Part shown: piece by piece, positions 1 through 9,257 of the stretch
How positions within the stretch are numbered: position 1 is the first letter of the stretch
Layout: each line of letters opens with the position of its first letter
Source: Gilliamella sp. Choc5-1
Lineage (GTDB): Bacteria > Pseudomonadota > Gammaproteobacteria > Enterobacterales > Orbaceae
Direction of reading: 5' to 3'
DNA: 64,000 nucleotides
Assembly (NCBI RefSeq): GCF_001690595.1
Contig: NZ_LZHH01000122.1
Coordinates: 1 to 64,000 of the forward strand
Notes under the pieces: generated by a model
The model's database searches: none
Seen by the model: the letters and a program-made list of their open reading frames with translations, nothing else
What the model was told of the DNA's origin: nothing
Translations under genes and position numbers: made by a program

Positions 1-767
1 TCCATTATTATCACATAAATAGTTAAGATGCTGCCTGTTCGCCGATAGTGTTTATGATGACGTATCCCCAATGTAAAAAGAGATATCCCACTATATACCT
101 TTTTGGTTAGAGCTTGTCAGTAGCTTAAGCTCTTTACAATTCACGACGTTTATCAGCAATTCACTTACGTTCATCTTTCTATTTAGCCTAGCCCCTCATG
201 ACATGCTACTTGCCATTACTTAATGTTACCTCACGATACGCATTAACCTTGCTATTCCTCAAGGGGGTACATTGTCAGGAAGCTCCATACCAGACCGTTG
301 CCAATCTCGCACTATCCCTAGGCTACTGTTAGTCATATAACAGGTTGACTCATATTTTATATAACATAGTGCCTATAAAATATGCCAACAATGATAATAA
401 CAGCTTGTGCACTTATTTAACTTCACAATAGGTCAATTCTAGCTTAAACTATATGCTGATGGGTTCTTTCGTTTCCTTGGTCAATTCAATAATTTCTTAT
501 TGAATACCTTGGAAATTCCAGAATATCAGATATGATTAATTGAATTGTCCAAAGAATTAGTTCTTTAAATATATGAGATTTGTCTCTCACAGACTAAAAA
601 ATTATTCTTTACCGAATATAGGTTACACAATATCCTTTCGGACATGTGTAACGTCCTACTCAGATATTGTGAAGGGTAGCTAATTAAAGTTGTTCACTTT
701 AATAGCCCACCTAACTTTATTGAATAAAATCAATAAGTTAGGTGCCATAAGCACGCCCTTGTCGCAC
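1..767 (-). mobile_element. Probable group II intron, 5' part (continues beyond window start)
   Basis: This stretch has no credible open reading frame but is rich in stem-loops. Read on the minus strand it opens with GTGCGACAAGG at 767, directly after the pflB TAA stop, matching the GUGYG 5' boundary of group II introns. A near-perfect stem with arms near 712-727 and 731-745 follows, then several shorter ones. Further in, GAACGTAAGTGAA (about 164-176) and GGGGATACG (about 61-69) resemble conserved ribozyme core segments of group II introns as I remember them. The last eight bases of the upstream exon, CAATGTAA, have an exact complement on the minus strand at 69-76, a candidate exon-binding site although it sits unusually far from the 5' end. 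The reverse transcriptase gene and domains V and VI would lie left of position 1. No covariance model could be run. Confidence 0.57.
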
Positions 768-3050
768 TTACATTGATTGGGTAAATGTACGGTTAATTAC
801 GTCATTTTGTTGTTCTTTAGTTAATGAGTTGAAACGCACTGCATATCCTGAAACACGAATAGTTAATTGTGGATATTTTTCAGGATGTTCCATCGCATCT
901 AATAATGTATCACGATTTAATACATTAACATTTAGATGTTGACCACCTTCTACTGTAGCTTCGTGATGGAAATAACCATCCATTAAACCAGCTAAGTTGC
1001 GTTTACGCACATCATCATCTTTACCTAAAGCATTTGGAACGATAGAGAAAGTATAAGAAATACCATCTTTAGCATAAGCAAATGGAAGTTTAGCAACAGA
1101 TGTTAATGAAGCTACCGCACCTTTTTGGTCACGACCGTGCATTGGGTTAGCACCTGGTCCAAATGGCGCACCAGCACGACGTCCGTCTGGAGTATTACCT
1201 GTTTTCTTACCATAAACAACGTTTGATGTAATGGTTAATACAGATTGTGTAGGTGTTGCATTACGATAAGTTTTAAGTTTTTGAATTTTCTTCATAAAAC
1301 GTTCAACTAAATCAACAGCAATATCATCAACTCGTGGATCATTATTACCAAATTGTGGGTATTCACCTTCAATTTCAAAGTCAGTAGCTAAACCATCTTC
1401 ATCACGAATTGCTTTTACTTTTGCATACTTAATCGCAGAAAGAGAGTCAGCTGCAACTGAAAGGCCAGCAATACCACATGCCATAGTACGAATAACATCA
1501 CGATCATGAAGCGCCATTAATGATGCTTCATAGCTGTATTTATCGTGCATATAGTGAATTGCATTTAATGCTGTTACGTATTGTTTTGCTAACCAATCCA
1601 TAAAGTGGTCTAAACGAGCAAACACTGTATCAAAATCTAAATATTCATCAGTGATTGGAGTCTCTTTAGGGCCAACTTGCATTTTTAATTTTTCATCCAC
1701 ACCGCCGTTGATTGCGTATAGTAGAGTTTTAGCAAGGTTTGCACGTGCACCAAAGAATTGCATTTGTTTACCAACAATCATTGGGCTTACACAACATGCA
1801 ATAGCATAGTCATCATTATTAAAGTCAGGACGCATTAAATCATCATTTTCATATTGTAATGATGATGTATCGATAGATACTTTTGATGCGAACTCTTTAA
1901 ATCCACTTGGTAATTTTTCAGACCAAAGGATTGTCATGTTAGGTTCTGGTGATGGACCCATTGTATATAAAGTATTTAAGAAACGGAAAGAAGTCTTAGT
2001 TACTAATGTACGACCGTCAACACCCATGCCAGCGATAGATTCAGTTGCCCAAATTGGGTCACCAGAGAATAATTCATCATATTCTGGTGTACGCAAGAAA
2101 CGAACCATACGTAACTTCATAACAAAATGGTCAACAATTTCTTGTGCTTCTTTTTCAGTAATTAAACCAGCGGCAAGATCACGTTGGAAATAGATATCAA
2201 AGAAAGTTGAAGTACGACCTAAAGACATTGCCGCACCATTTTGTGATTTAACCGCAGCTAAATAACCAAAATATGTCCATTGAACAGCTTCTTGTGCTGT
2301 TTTTGCAGGTCCAGAAATATCAAAGCCGTATTTAGCAGCCATTTCTTTAATTTGACCAAGTGCACGATGTTGCTCAGCGATTTCTTCACGACGTTGCATA
2401 GTCATTGCTAAATCAACACCATTTTCAAAATCAGCTTGTAATGAATTGAACTGTGCAAATTTGTCTTGCATCAAATAATCAATACCGTAAAGTGCCACAC
2501 GACGGTAATCACCAATGATACGACCACGACCGTAAGCATCAGGAAGACCAGTGATAACACCAGATTTACGACAACGAAGGATATCAGGAGTATAGATATC
2601 GAAAACACCTTGGTTATGAGTTTTACGATATTCAGTGAAGATTTTTTTGACTAAAGGATCAAGCGTTCTGTTATAAGCTTTACAAGAATTTTCGATCATT
2701 TTGATACCACCAAACGGAATAATTGCACGTTTTAGTGGTTTTTCAGTTTGTAAACCAACAATTTTTTCTAAATCTTTTTCGATATAACCTGCATCATGAG
2801 CAGTAATTGTTGAAATAACACTTGTATCAAAATCCACAGGAGCATGGGTTGCATTTTCAACTTTAATGCCTTCCATTACTTTATCCCATAACTTAGTAGT
2901 AGCTTCTGTCGCGCCAGCTAAGAAAGACTCATCGCCCTCGTATGGCGTGTAGTTCTTTTGAATAAAATCGCGGACATTGACACTATTTTGCCAATCACCA
3001 TCTTTAAATCCTTTCCAAGCAACTGCTTGTACTTCGTTTAAATTACTCAT
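768..3050 (-). CDS. pflB: Formate C-acetyltransferase (pyruvate formate-lyase)
   Basis: Cytoplasmic glycyl-radical enzyme that converts pyruvate and CoA to acetyl-CoA and formate during anaerobic growth. The product is 760 residues, the length of E. coli PflB. The catalytic cysteine pair is visible in [11 protein letters not shown], and the radical glycine loop near the C terminus reads [10 protein letters not shown] longer reading from 3113 exists, but the start at 3050 gives the family N terminus [15 protein letters not shown] and has a GAGGTG ribosome site. The gene lies 67 bases after focA, the classical focA-pflB arrangement. The activating enzyme gene pflA, which often follows, is not seen; an apparent group II intron begins right after the stop codon. 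Confidence 0.97.
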   Translation of the reverse strand: MSNLNEVQAVAWKGFKDGDWQNSVNVRDFIQKNYTPYEGDESFLAGATEATTKLWDKVMEGIKVENATHAPVDFDTSVISTITAHDAGYIEKDLEKIVGLQTEKPLKRAIIPFGGIKMIENSCKAYNRTLDPLVKKIFTEYRKTHNQGVFDIYTPDILRCRKSGVITGLPDAYGRGRIIGDYRRVALYGIDYLMQDKFAQFNSLQADFENGVDLAMTMQRREEIAEQHRALGQIKEMAAKYGFDISGPAKTAQEAVQWTYFGYLAAVKSQNGAAMSLGRTSTFFDIYFQRDLAAGLITEKEAQEIVDHFVMKLRMVRFLRTPEYDELFSGDPIWATESIAGMGVDGRTLVTKTSFRFLNTLYTMGPSPEPNMTILWSEKLPSGFKEFASKVSIDTSSLQYENDDLMRPDFNNDDYAIACCVSPMIVGKQMQFFGARANLAKTLLYAINGGVDEKLKMQVGPKETPITDEYLDFDTVFARLDHFMDWLAKQYVTALNAIHYMHDKYSYEASLMALHDRDVIRTMACGIAGLSVAADSLSAIKYAKVKAIRDEDGLATDFEIEGEYPQFGNNDPRVDDIAVDLVERFMKKIQKLKTYRNATPTQSVLTITSNVVYGKKTGNTPDGRRAGAPFGPGANPMHGRDQKGAVASLTSVAKLPFAYAKDGISYTFSIVPNALGKDDDVRKRNLAGLMDGYFHHEATVEGGQHLNVNVLNRDTLLDAMEHPEKYPQLTIRVSGYAVRFNSLTKEQQNDVINRTFTQSM

Positions 3051-3117
3051 AATTTTCACCTCAGGTTTACAAAAATATCTATTTACCCTCATATATGTTA
3101 GGGCAAATATCATAAAA

Positions 3118-3966
3118 TCAATGTGGCTTACGTAAATATAAAGCCCAATAAGGTAGCGCGACCGCTAAACCACCTAAAATATTCCCGATTGTAACTGGAA
3201 TTAAATTGTTGAATATAAAATGCGTTACAGTTAAATCTTTAAATGTATCTGGCGCTACATTAACCGCTTGCCAAAATTCAGGGGAAGCAAAATTATTAAT
3301 CACAATACCCATTGGTATCATAAACATATTAGCAATGCTATGTTCAAAGCCACTAGCAACAAACATAGCAACAGGAAGAACCATGATTAACATTTTATCA
3401 AGTAAGCTACGGCCAGCATAACTTAACCATGCAGCCAAGCAAACCATTAAGTTAGCTAAAAAACCAAGGAATACCGCTTCAACAAAAGTATGATGTAACT
3501 TGTGATCGGCAGTTTGCAATACATTCAATCCCCACTGTCCGTTAGCTACCATATACTGACCCGAAAGCCAAATCATCATTACAAACAGTATAGCACCAAT
3601 AAAGTTACCAATATAGACCAAAATCCAATTACGGAACATTTTTAACCAAGTTACTTTATGCGTCATTCTTGGTAAGATAGTCAAGACGGTTGAAGTAAAA
3701 AGATCAGCGCCACAGCAAACAACTAACATTAAGCCTAATGAAAAGCAAATACCTCCAACTAATTTAGCCAAACCGAAGGCAACGGTTGCTGTGCCAGTTG
3801 TAACGGTAATATAAAAAACAAAAGCAATAGAGATAAAAACACCTGCAAGAATTGCAGATAAAATCGTGCTACATGGGTGTTTATTTACTTTGTAGTTGCC
3901 AATGTCTTCGGCAATTTGTGTCATTTGTGCGGGGGAATAGGAATCCACAAGTTTATCTGTACTCAA
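3118..3966 (-). CDS. focA: Formate channel FocA (TTG start)
   Basis: Inner-membrane pentameric channel of the formate/nitrite transporter family that exports or imports formate made by PflB. The 282-residue product has six hydrophobic segments, and the blocks [10 protein letters not shown] and [15 protein letters not shown], the latter carrying the gating histidine, are nearly identical to E. coli FocA. The start is TTG at 3966: it gives the same 31-residue spacing to the KHP motif as E. coli and has GAGG eight bases upstream. The nearby ATG that overlaps the ribosome site runs into a stop after three codons. It is first in the focA-pflB operon and probably under FNR control. Confidence 0.95.
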   Translation of the reverse strand: MSTDKLVDSYSPAQMTQIAEDIGNYKVNKHPCSTILSAILAGVFISIAFVFYITVTTGTATVAFGLAKLVGGICFSLGLMLVVCCGADLFTSTVLTILPRMTHKVTWLKMFRNWILVYIGNFIGAILFVMMIWLSGQYMVANGQWGLNVLQTADHKLHHTFVEAVFLGFLANLMVCLAAWLSYAGRSLLDKMLIMVLPVAMFVASGFEHSIANMFMIPMGIVINNFASPEFWQAVNVAPDTFKDLTVTHFIFNNLIPVTIGNILGGLAVALPYWALYLRKPH

Positions 3967-4019
3967 ACTAACATCCTCAAAAAAACTAGGGTTTTATGAG
4001 ACGCATAGTATACTCAAAA

Positions 4020-4035
4020 TTTGAAGCAGATCACG
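4020..4035 (-). promoter_or_regulatory. FNR-like (or CRP-like) site of the focA promoter
   Basis: TTGAAGCAGATCAC (4021-4034) matches the FNR consensus TTGAT-N4-ATCAA at 8 of 10 positions. The same bases also match the CRP consensus at 8 of 10. On the minus strand a possible -10 element CATAAA lies at 3998-3993, which would place the site centre (4027.5) about 41 bases upstream of transcription start, the class II activator position. This fits anaerobic induction of focA-pflB, but the regulator is inferred. Confidence 0.55.
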
Positions 4036-4287
4036 TTTTTTTATTAAAAAAAATTATAAACCAAAAAAACCATTATTTATTAAATAAGTTATTTATAATA
4101 AAAATTTAATCAGCTAAGTTTTTATGAGAAATTTATCTGCCTTTAATGTACTAACCTTACTTAACACTAAAGAAAACAACAAACAAAAGGATAAGCTGTA
4201 TATGACTTGCAATAACTATTGATTATTTAATAAATTTTTATAAAAACATCTTGCGTTCAAATCCAAAATAAATAAAAATATATAAAA

Positions 4288-4305
4288 TATGAATAAATAT
4301 TCATT
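4288..4305 (+). promoter_or_regulatory. ARG box (ArgR operator) upstream of argA
   Basis: TATGAATAAATATTCATT matches the 18-base ArgR consensus WNTGAATWWWWATTCANW at every defined position. It ends 15 bases before the argA start. E. coli operators usually carry two boxes three bases apart; the flanking windows here do not match, so this looks like a single strong box. Confidence 0.82.
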
Positions 4306-4320
4306 TTAAAAGGGTGCAAA

Positions 4321-5649
4321 ATGAAAGAGCGAACGACGGAATTAGTTGAAGGATTACGGCATTCAGTACCTTATATCAATGCACATCATGGTGAAATATT
4401 TGTTATATTACTCACTGGTGCTGTTTTAAAAAGTAATAATTATTCAAGTATCATCAATGACATTGGACTGCTATATAGCCTTGGTATTAAACTGGTTATT
4501 GTTCATGGTGCACGTAATCAAATTGATGAATCTCTTATAAACCATAAAATCCAACCTAAATATCATAAAAATACTAGAATTACTGATGCAAGCACTTTAG
4601 ATATTGTTAAACAGGTCACTGGATTGTTACAACTCAATATTACAGCAAGTTTATCAATGAGTTTAAATAATACCCCATTACAAGGTGCACATATCAGTGT
4701 TGTAAGTGGTAATTTCGTCATTGCACAACCTTTGGGGGTTGATGATGGTGTTGATTATTGCCATACAGGAAAAATTCGGCGTATTAATAAAGAGTCCATA
4801 GAACAACAATTAGAACGAGATTCTATTGTATTGTTAGGCCCTGTTGGTGTTTCAGTTACAGGCGAAAGTTTTAATTTAGCTTCTGAAGATGTTGCCGCTG
4901 AAGTAGCTATTCGCTTAAAAGCCGATAAATTGATTGGTTTTTGTGCGGAGCAAGGTGTGTTAGATGAATATGGCCATGTCATCACCGACCTTTATCCTGT
5001 TGATGCTGATAATTATATTAAACAAAAAGAACAGCAAGATAAGCATTTATCCAGTGAGGTACGTTTTTTGCGAGCAGCTTCAAAAGCATGCCGTAATGGT
5101 GTTAGGCGAAGCCATTTGGTAAGTTATTTGGTTGATGGTTCGATTTTACAAGAATTATTTTCTCGTGATGGAATTGGAACACAAGTTGCAATGGAACACT
5201 CTGAACAAGTTCGTTCGGCAAAAATTAACGATATCGGTGGAATATTAGAACTTATTCGGCCACTTGAAGAACAAGGTATTTTAGTTAAACGTTCACGTGA
5301 ACAATTAGAGATGGAAATTGATAAATTTACTATTATTGAACGCGATAACATGACCATAGGTTGTGCTGCACTTTACCCTTACCTAGAAGAAAAAATGGGC
5401 GAAATGGCATGTGTGGCTATTCATCCAAATTATCAAAACTCATCTCGAGGAAATATTCTTATTGAAAAGTTAATAGAACAAGCAAAGCAGTTAGGACTTA
5501 AAACAATTTTTGTCTTAACTACACGTAGCATTCATTGGTTTCGCGAAAAAGGCTTTAGCCCTGCTGAAGTGGATGATTTACCAATTAAAAAGAAACAACT
5601 TTATAATTATCAGCGAAATTCAAAAATCCTAATGTTTAATATTATTTAG
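4321..5649 (+). CDS. argA: N-acetylglutamate synthase
   Basis: First enzyme of arginine biosynthesis, acetylating glutamate with acetyl-CoA. The product is 442 residues, against 443 in E. coli. It joins an N-terminal amino-acid-kinase-like domain (about residues 20-285, with VIVHGARNQIDE and LLGPVGVSVTGE) to a C-terminal GNAT acetyltransferase domain (about 295-440, with MACVAIHPNYQNSSRG as the acetyl-CoA loop). AGGGTG lies just ahead of the ATG. It is monocistronic, preceded by an ARG box and followed by a terminator shared with the convergent gene. Confidence 0.96.
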   Translation: MKERTTELVEGLRHSVPYINAHHGEIFVILLTGAVLKSNNYSSIINDIGLLYSLGIKLVIVHGARNQIDESLINHKIQPKYHKNTRITDASTLDIVKQVTGLLQLNITASLSMSLNNTPLQGAHISVVSGNFVIAQPLGVDDGVDYCHTGKIRRINKESIEQQLERDSIVLLGPVGVSVTGESFNLASEDVAAEVAIRLKADKLIGFCAEQGVLDEYGHVITDLYPVDADNYIKQKEQQDKHLSSEVRFLRAASKACRNGVRRSHLVSYLVDGSILQELFSRDGIGTQVAMEHSEQVRSAKINDIGGILELIRPLEEQGILVKRSREQLEMEIDKFTIIERDNMTIGCAALYPYLEEKMGEMACVAIHPNYQNSSRGNILIEKLIEQAKQLGLKTIFVLTTRSIHWFREKGFSPAEVDDLPIKKKQLYNYQRNSKILMFNII

Positions 5650-5666
5650 TGTTTTACAAAACAAGT

Positions 5667-5707
5667 AAGGGCTACTTTTTTATTATAACGTTAAAAAAGA
5701 AGCCTTT
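5667..5707. terminator. Bidirectional terminator between argA and the secreted protein gene
   Basis: An imperfect stem with arms AAGGGCTACTTTTTT (5667-5681) and AAAAAAGAAGCCTTT (5693-5707). The A and T runs within the arms supply a U-tract on both strands. It sits between convergent genes ending at 5649 and 5720. Confidence 0.65.
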
Positions 5708-5719
5708 ACTTATCAGGCA

Positions 5720-7291
5720 TTAGTAAATTTTTTTACCACAAACAGCCCTTTTAATTTCATGAAGCCCCCACGCATTTGGAAATGATATCATGCCATCATG
5801 ACTAGAAATTACTATTCCTTCTGTAATTGGCTGGTGATTAATCGTGGTCTGGTGCGATTCACTCGTGAAATACCAAGCATAATCCCAATTTGATTTTGGA
5901 TAAGTAGGTCCATAACCATAATGTGTAGCTTTAAGTGTTCTGCCCCATTCGCCAAAAACGCCTAAACCAATACCTCGTGTAAATACATTATATACACGGC
6001 CTTGATAACTATCTAAATTCCCACTTGCAAAACTTGAAGCACTATTTAAATCTTTACGTTCTAATAATTGCATAGGGCTTGTGCATTTTAATCTTGCATC
6101 TGCTTGATTAGCTACATATCCAGGCTGAGGCTCAACCCATAAACCTAATGTAAATGTATAATTATCACGGATATTAGCATCTGATTTTAATGTTGCTGTA
6201 ATAGTGGCCTCTTTGACTGGGTCCTTTAAAGTAACAATTCCCTCCCTATCAACCTCTACAAGGCTATTATTACTTGTAAAATTATAATCGTTTTGCATTC
6301 CACTCATAACAAGTTGGAACTGCGCACCTGAAAAGCCAGTTGTTGGAAAATGCTTACGTGATACAGTAGGTTCAACTTTAAAACCTTGGTTTATTACATA
6401 ATCATCAGTATGTCCACCACCAACAGCTGGATTCGGTTTATCTTTATTTATACCGCCTAAACCAAGTTCTGTTAGATTCCATTGAGCATCATTTTCAGTT
6501 CTATCATTTCTAACTGAACGCCATTGAGTGCCTGAATCTAACTTTGTTGCATTTGGTTTTGCAAAACAGGCCTTAGCAATCATTATCTTATATGTTTTGG
6601 TTATTGGTTTTTCTTGGGATGAAGTTTTAATGCTACTTACAGGATCACTTTCGTTAGGGTCACCATGTGTTGTTTTAACTTTAATATCCTTTGCTATAAT
6701 TTCTAATTGTAAAGGCATTTTGTACTTATTATGACTGCATGCAATATCATCATAATCGGCTTGGGCAATAATTTTACCGTCATTATCTTTCCAAACATGA
6801 GTTAGATTAACTGTAATTGGTGTAATTGGATCAAAAGCATCACCATCAAAATCAAAATAATCGCCATTAGGGTCACTTGCTGTTCTAGGTGTAAAATAAC
6901 TTTTTATAATAAAATTACCAAGTTTAGTATTCTTATCAAAATACTTTGCGCTACCACTTGTTATATTGCCATATATTTCACTATAATCGTTTCCGTTATA
7001 GCTAAATCCAAGTTTATTTATTGTAGTATCGGTCAAAAAAAATACAGGTTTAGTGCCTTGAATTGCATTGATTGTTGAGGATGAAATTGCTGCATTAGCT
7101 ACATTAAAACTATTTAATGCAAAAATAGTAGAAAAAAGACCTATTTTTGCAATTTTATTTTTAGTATCTAATACCCAAAATGTATATTCACAATTCTTAT
7201 TCAAATGCGAAACAAATTGAGAGTTGAATCTATTTAAAAAATGATATTTTGTTAAAAAACGTAGATGACATCTTCTATTATATTGTTTCAT
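5720..7291 (-). CDS. Secreted protein with Ig-like (BIG2-type) segment, paralog 1
   Basis: Not recognised as a named gene. The 523-residue product has a long N-terminal extension before a hydrophobic signal core (about residues 46-67, ending NVANA/AIS), like the extended signal peptides of large surface proteins. Around residues 340-375 the pattern NSLVEVDREGIVTLKD followed by EATITATL resembles bacterial Ig-like group 2 domains. The C-terminal block (YAWYFTSE, then GIVISSHDGMISFPNAWG and RAVCGK) recalls the lectin-like end of intimin/invasin-type adhesins, though no beta-barrel or repeat stalk is present. Four cysteines in the mature part are shared with the neighbouring paralog. It may be a secreted or surface adhesin-like protein. 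A GAGAA ribosome site precedes the ATG. Confidence 0.72.
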   Translation of the reverse strand: MKQYNRRCHLRFLTKYHFLNRFNSQFVSHLNKNCEYTFWVLDTKNKIAKIGLFSTIFALNSFNVANAAISSSTINAIQGTKPVFFLTDTTINKLGFSYNGNDYSEIYGNITSGSAKYFDKNTKLGNFIIKSYFTPRTASDPNGDYFDFDGDAFDPITPITVNLTHVWKDNDGKIIAQADYDDIACSHNKYKMPLQLEIIAKDIKVKTTHGDPNESDPVSSIKTSSQEKPITKTYKIMIAKACFAKPNATKLDSGTQWRSVRNDRTENDAQWNLTELGLGGINKDKPNPAVGGGHTDDYVINQGFKVEPTVSRKHFPTTGFSGAQFQLVMSGMQNDYNFTSNNSLVEVDREGIVTLKDPVKEATITATLKSDANIRDNYTFTLGLWVEPQPGYVANQADARLKCTSPMQLLERKDLNSASSFASGNLDSYQGRVYNVFTRGIGLGVFGEWGRTLKATHYGYGPTYPKSNWDYAWYFTSESHQTTINHQPITEGIVISSHDGMISFPNAWGLHEIKRAVCGKKIY

Positions 7292-7700
7292 ATTTAATTC
7301 TCAGTTATTTACAATTAAATAATCAAATATTTTTCTAATTCCTATACTTAATTATAGGAATTACTCTATTTCATTACAGTAATTTAAGATGCTACTGTAA
7401 TGAATACATATAAAAACAAATTTTAACTGCTTTACTAACTTTTATGATACGATTAAAACCGTATAAAGTAATTTAATAGAATACTTTATGAGTTTTTAGA
7501 AGATTGTTTTCATTATAAATTATACCACCCCCTTATATTTCCTACATTAGGATAAATTAAATCAGGTTATTACATATAACGAAAGCGTTAGAACTTTTCT
7601 TTGTCATTATAAAAAACCAAGAAAAGTCCTTTTTATCAGAATGATGAAGATTTTTAAAAGGCTCTTCAAATACCTTTCTTACTAGTTAAACAAGAGTTAA
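7292..7700. other. Intergenic region with a run of stem-loops
   Basis: A 409-base AT-rich spacer between the two paralogs with no credible gene. It contains several perfect inverted repeats: AATTCCTATA/TATAGGAATT (7337-7362), a 12-base stem with arm TTCATTACAGTA (7370-7404), ATAAAGTA/TACTTTAT (7463-7489) and ACTTTTCTT/AAGAAAAGT (7593-7627). They could end the upstream transcript, form the 5' leader of the gene at 5720-7291, or both. None has a clear U-tract on the minus strand. Confidence 0.6.
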
Positions 7701-9257
7701 CTATAAATGTTTACCACAAACAGCCCATTTAGGTTCATCACGTCCCCATGCACTTGGAAATGATATCATGCCATCATGAGTAGCAACCACGATTCCTTCA
7801 ATAATGGGTTGATTATTATTATCAATGAATGTGTGTTCTTCATCTGTGAAATACCAACCAAAATTCCATTTTGATTGTGGATAAGTAGCCGGTATACTTC
7901 CATAACTTGTATTTAGCACTCTTCCCCACTCGCCTAAAACACCTAAACCAATACCTCGTGTAAATACATTATATACACGATCTTGATATCTATCTAAATT
8001 ATCGCTTGCAAAATTTGAAGCGTTATTTAAATCTTTGCGCTTTAATAATTGCATAGGGCTTGTGCATTTTAAGTTTGCTTCTGCTTGATTAGCTACATAT
8101 CCAGACTGAGGTTCAACCCATAGATCTAATGTAAACTTATAATCATAATGAATGTTACTGTCTGACTTTAGCTTTGCAGAAATAGTGACCTCTTTAACTG
8201 GGCCTTTTAAAGTAACAATCCCCTCCCTATCAATCTCTGCTAGATTACTATTTGTGGTAAAGTCATAATCTTGCTGTATTCCACCCATGACAAGTTGGAA
8301 TTGTGCACCAGGAAAGCCAGTTGTTGGAAAATGCTTACGTGACACAGTAGGTTTAACTTTATAGCCTTGGTTTATTACATAATCATCAGTATGTCCGCCA
8401 CCTACAGCTTGATTCGGTTTATCTTTCCCTGCTCCCGTTAGATTCCATACATCTTCAATTCCACCGTTATTACTCTTAACTGAACGCCATTGATTTGTTG
8501 GATCTAAATTAATTCCATTTGGTTTAGCAAAACATGTTTTAGCAACCGCGATTTGATATGTTTTGGTTATCGGTTTCGTTTCAGATGATGTATTAATATT
8601 ACTTACTGGATTACTTTCGTCAGGAATACCAAATTCTGTTTTAACTTTAATATCGCTTGCTGTAATTTCTAATTGTAAAGGCATTTTGTACTTATTATGA
8701 CTGCATGCAATATCATTATAATCGGCTTGATCAATAATTTTACCATCACTATCTTTCCAAACATGTGTTAGATTAACTGTAATTGGTGTAATTGGATCAA
8801 AAGCATCACCATCAGAATCAAAATAATCGCCATTAGGGTCATTTAGTGCTGCTCTAGGTGTAAAATAACTCTTTATAATAAAATTACCAAGTTTAGTATT
8901 TTCATCAAAATACTTAGTGCTACCACTTGTTATATTGTTATGTGTTTCACTATAATCGTTTCCATCATAACTAAATCCAAGTTTATTTATTGTAATATCG
9001 GTCGCAAAAAATAGAGGTTTAGTTCCTTGAATTGCATTGATTGTTGAGGATGAAATCGCTGCATTAACTACATTAAAACTATTTAATGCAAAAATAGCAG
9101 AAAAAAAACTTATTTTTGTGATTTTTCTTTGAGTATTAAATACAGAAGATATACCTAAGAAATCCTTATTTAAACCCAAAGTCAATCGAGAATGGATATT
9201 ATTAAAAAAATAATATTTTGTAAAAAAGCTCAGATAATCCTTTATATTTTGTTTCAT
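7701..9257 (-). CDS. Secreted protein with Ig-like (BIG2-type) segment, paralog 2
   Basis: Tandem paralog of the gene at 5720-7291, similar over its whole length. The 518-residue product repeats the plan: an unusually long leader (about 66 residues) ending NVVNA/AIS, a region starting SSTINAIQGTKP, a BIG2-like segment (NLAEIDREGIVTLKG) and the C-terminal GIVVATHDGMISFPSAWG and WAVCGK block. The same four mature-region cysteines are present. Most divergence is in the first 45 residues and in a stretch around residues 235-275. The ATG has TTGAGAA upstream. Function unknown; a surface-exposed binding protein is the likeliest guess. Confidence 0.72.
   Translation of the reverse strand: MKQNIKDYLSFFTKYYFFNNIHSRLTLGLNKDFLGISSVFNTQRKITKISFFSAIFALNSFNVVNAAISSSTINAIQGTKPLFFATDITINKLGFSYDGNDYSETHNNITSGSTKYFDENTKLGNFIIKSYFTPRAALNDPNGDYFDSDGDAFDPITPITVNLTHVWKDSDGKIIDQADYNDIACSHNKYKMPLQLEITASDIKVKTEFGIPDESNPVSNINTSSETKPITKTYQIAVAKTCFAKPNGINLDPTNQWRSVKSNNGGIEDVWNLTGAGKDKPNQAVGGGHTDDYVINQGYKVKPTVSRKHFPTTGFPGAQFQLVMGGIQQDYDFTTNSNLAEIDREGIVTLKGPVKEVTISAKLKSDSNIHYDYKFTLDLWVEPQSGYVANQAEANLKCTSPMQLLKRKDLNNASNFASDNLDRYQDRVYNVFTRGIGLGVLGEWGRVLNTSYGSIPATYPQSKWNFGWYFTDEEHTFIDNNNQPIIEGIVVATHDGMISFPSAWGRDEPKWAVCGKHL

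Larger units (their letters stand above)
3967..4320. promoter_or_regulatory. Divergent focA / argA promoter region
   Basis: A 354-base AT-rich spacer between divergent focA-pflB (minus) and argA (plus). It holds an FNR/CRP-like palindrome near focA (4020-4035) and a perfect ARG box just upstream of argA (4288-4305), both listed separately. No further gene is seen. Confidence 0.8.

Noticed and set aside
69-76. Definite exon-binding site 1 of the intron
   Set aside because: The eight-base complement to the exon end is exact, but it lies about 690 bases into the intron and could be chance, so I kept it only as a hint.
1936-2654. Plus-strand open frames inside pflB
   Set aside because: They are antisense to a fully conserved gene and have no ribosome sites or recognisable products.
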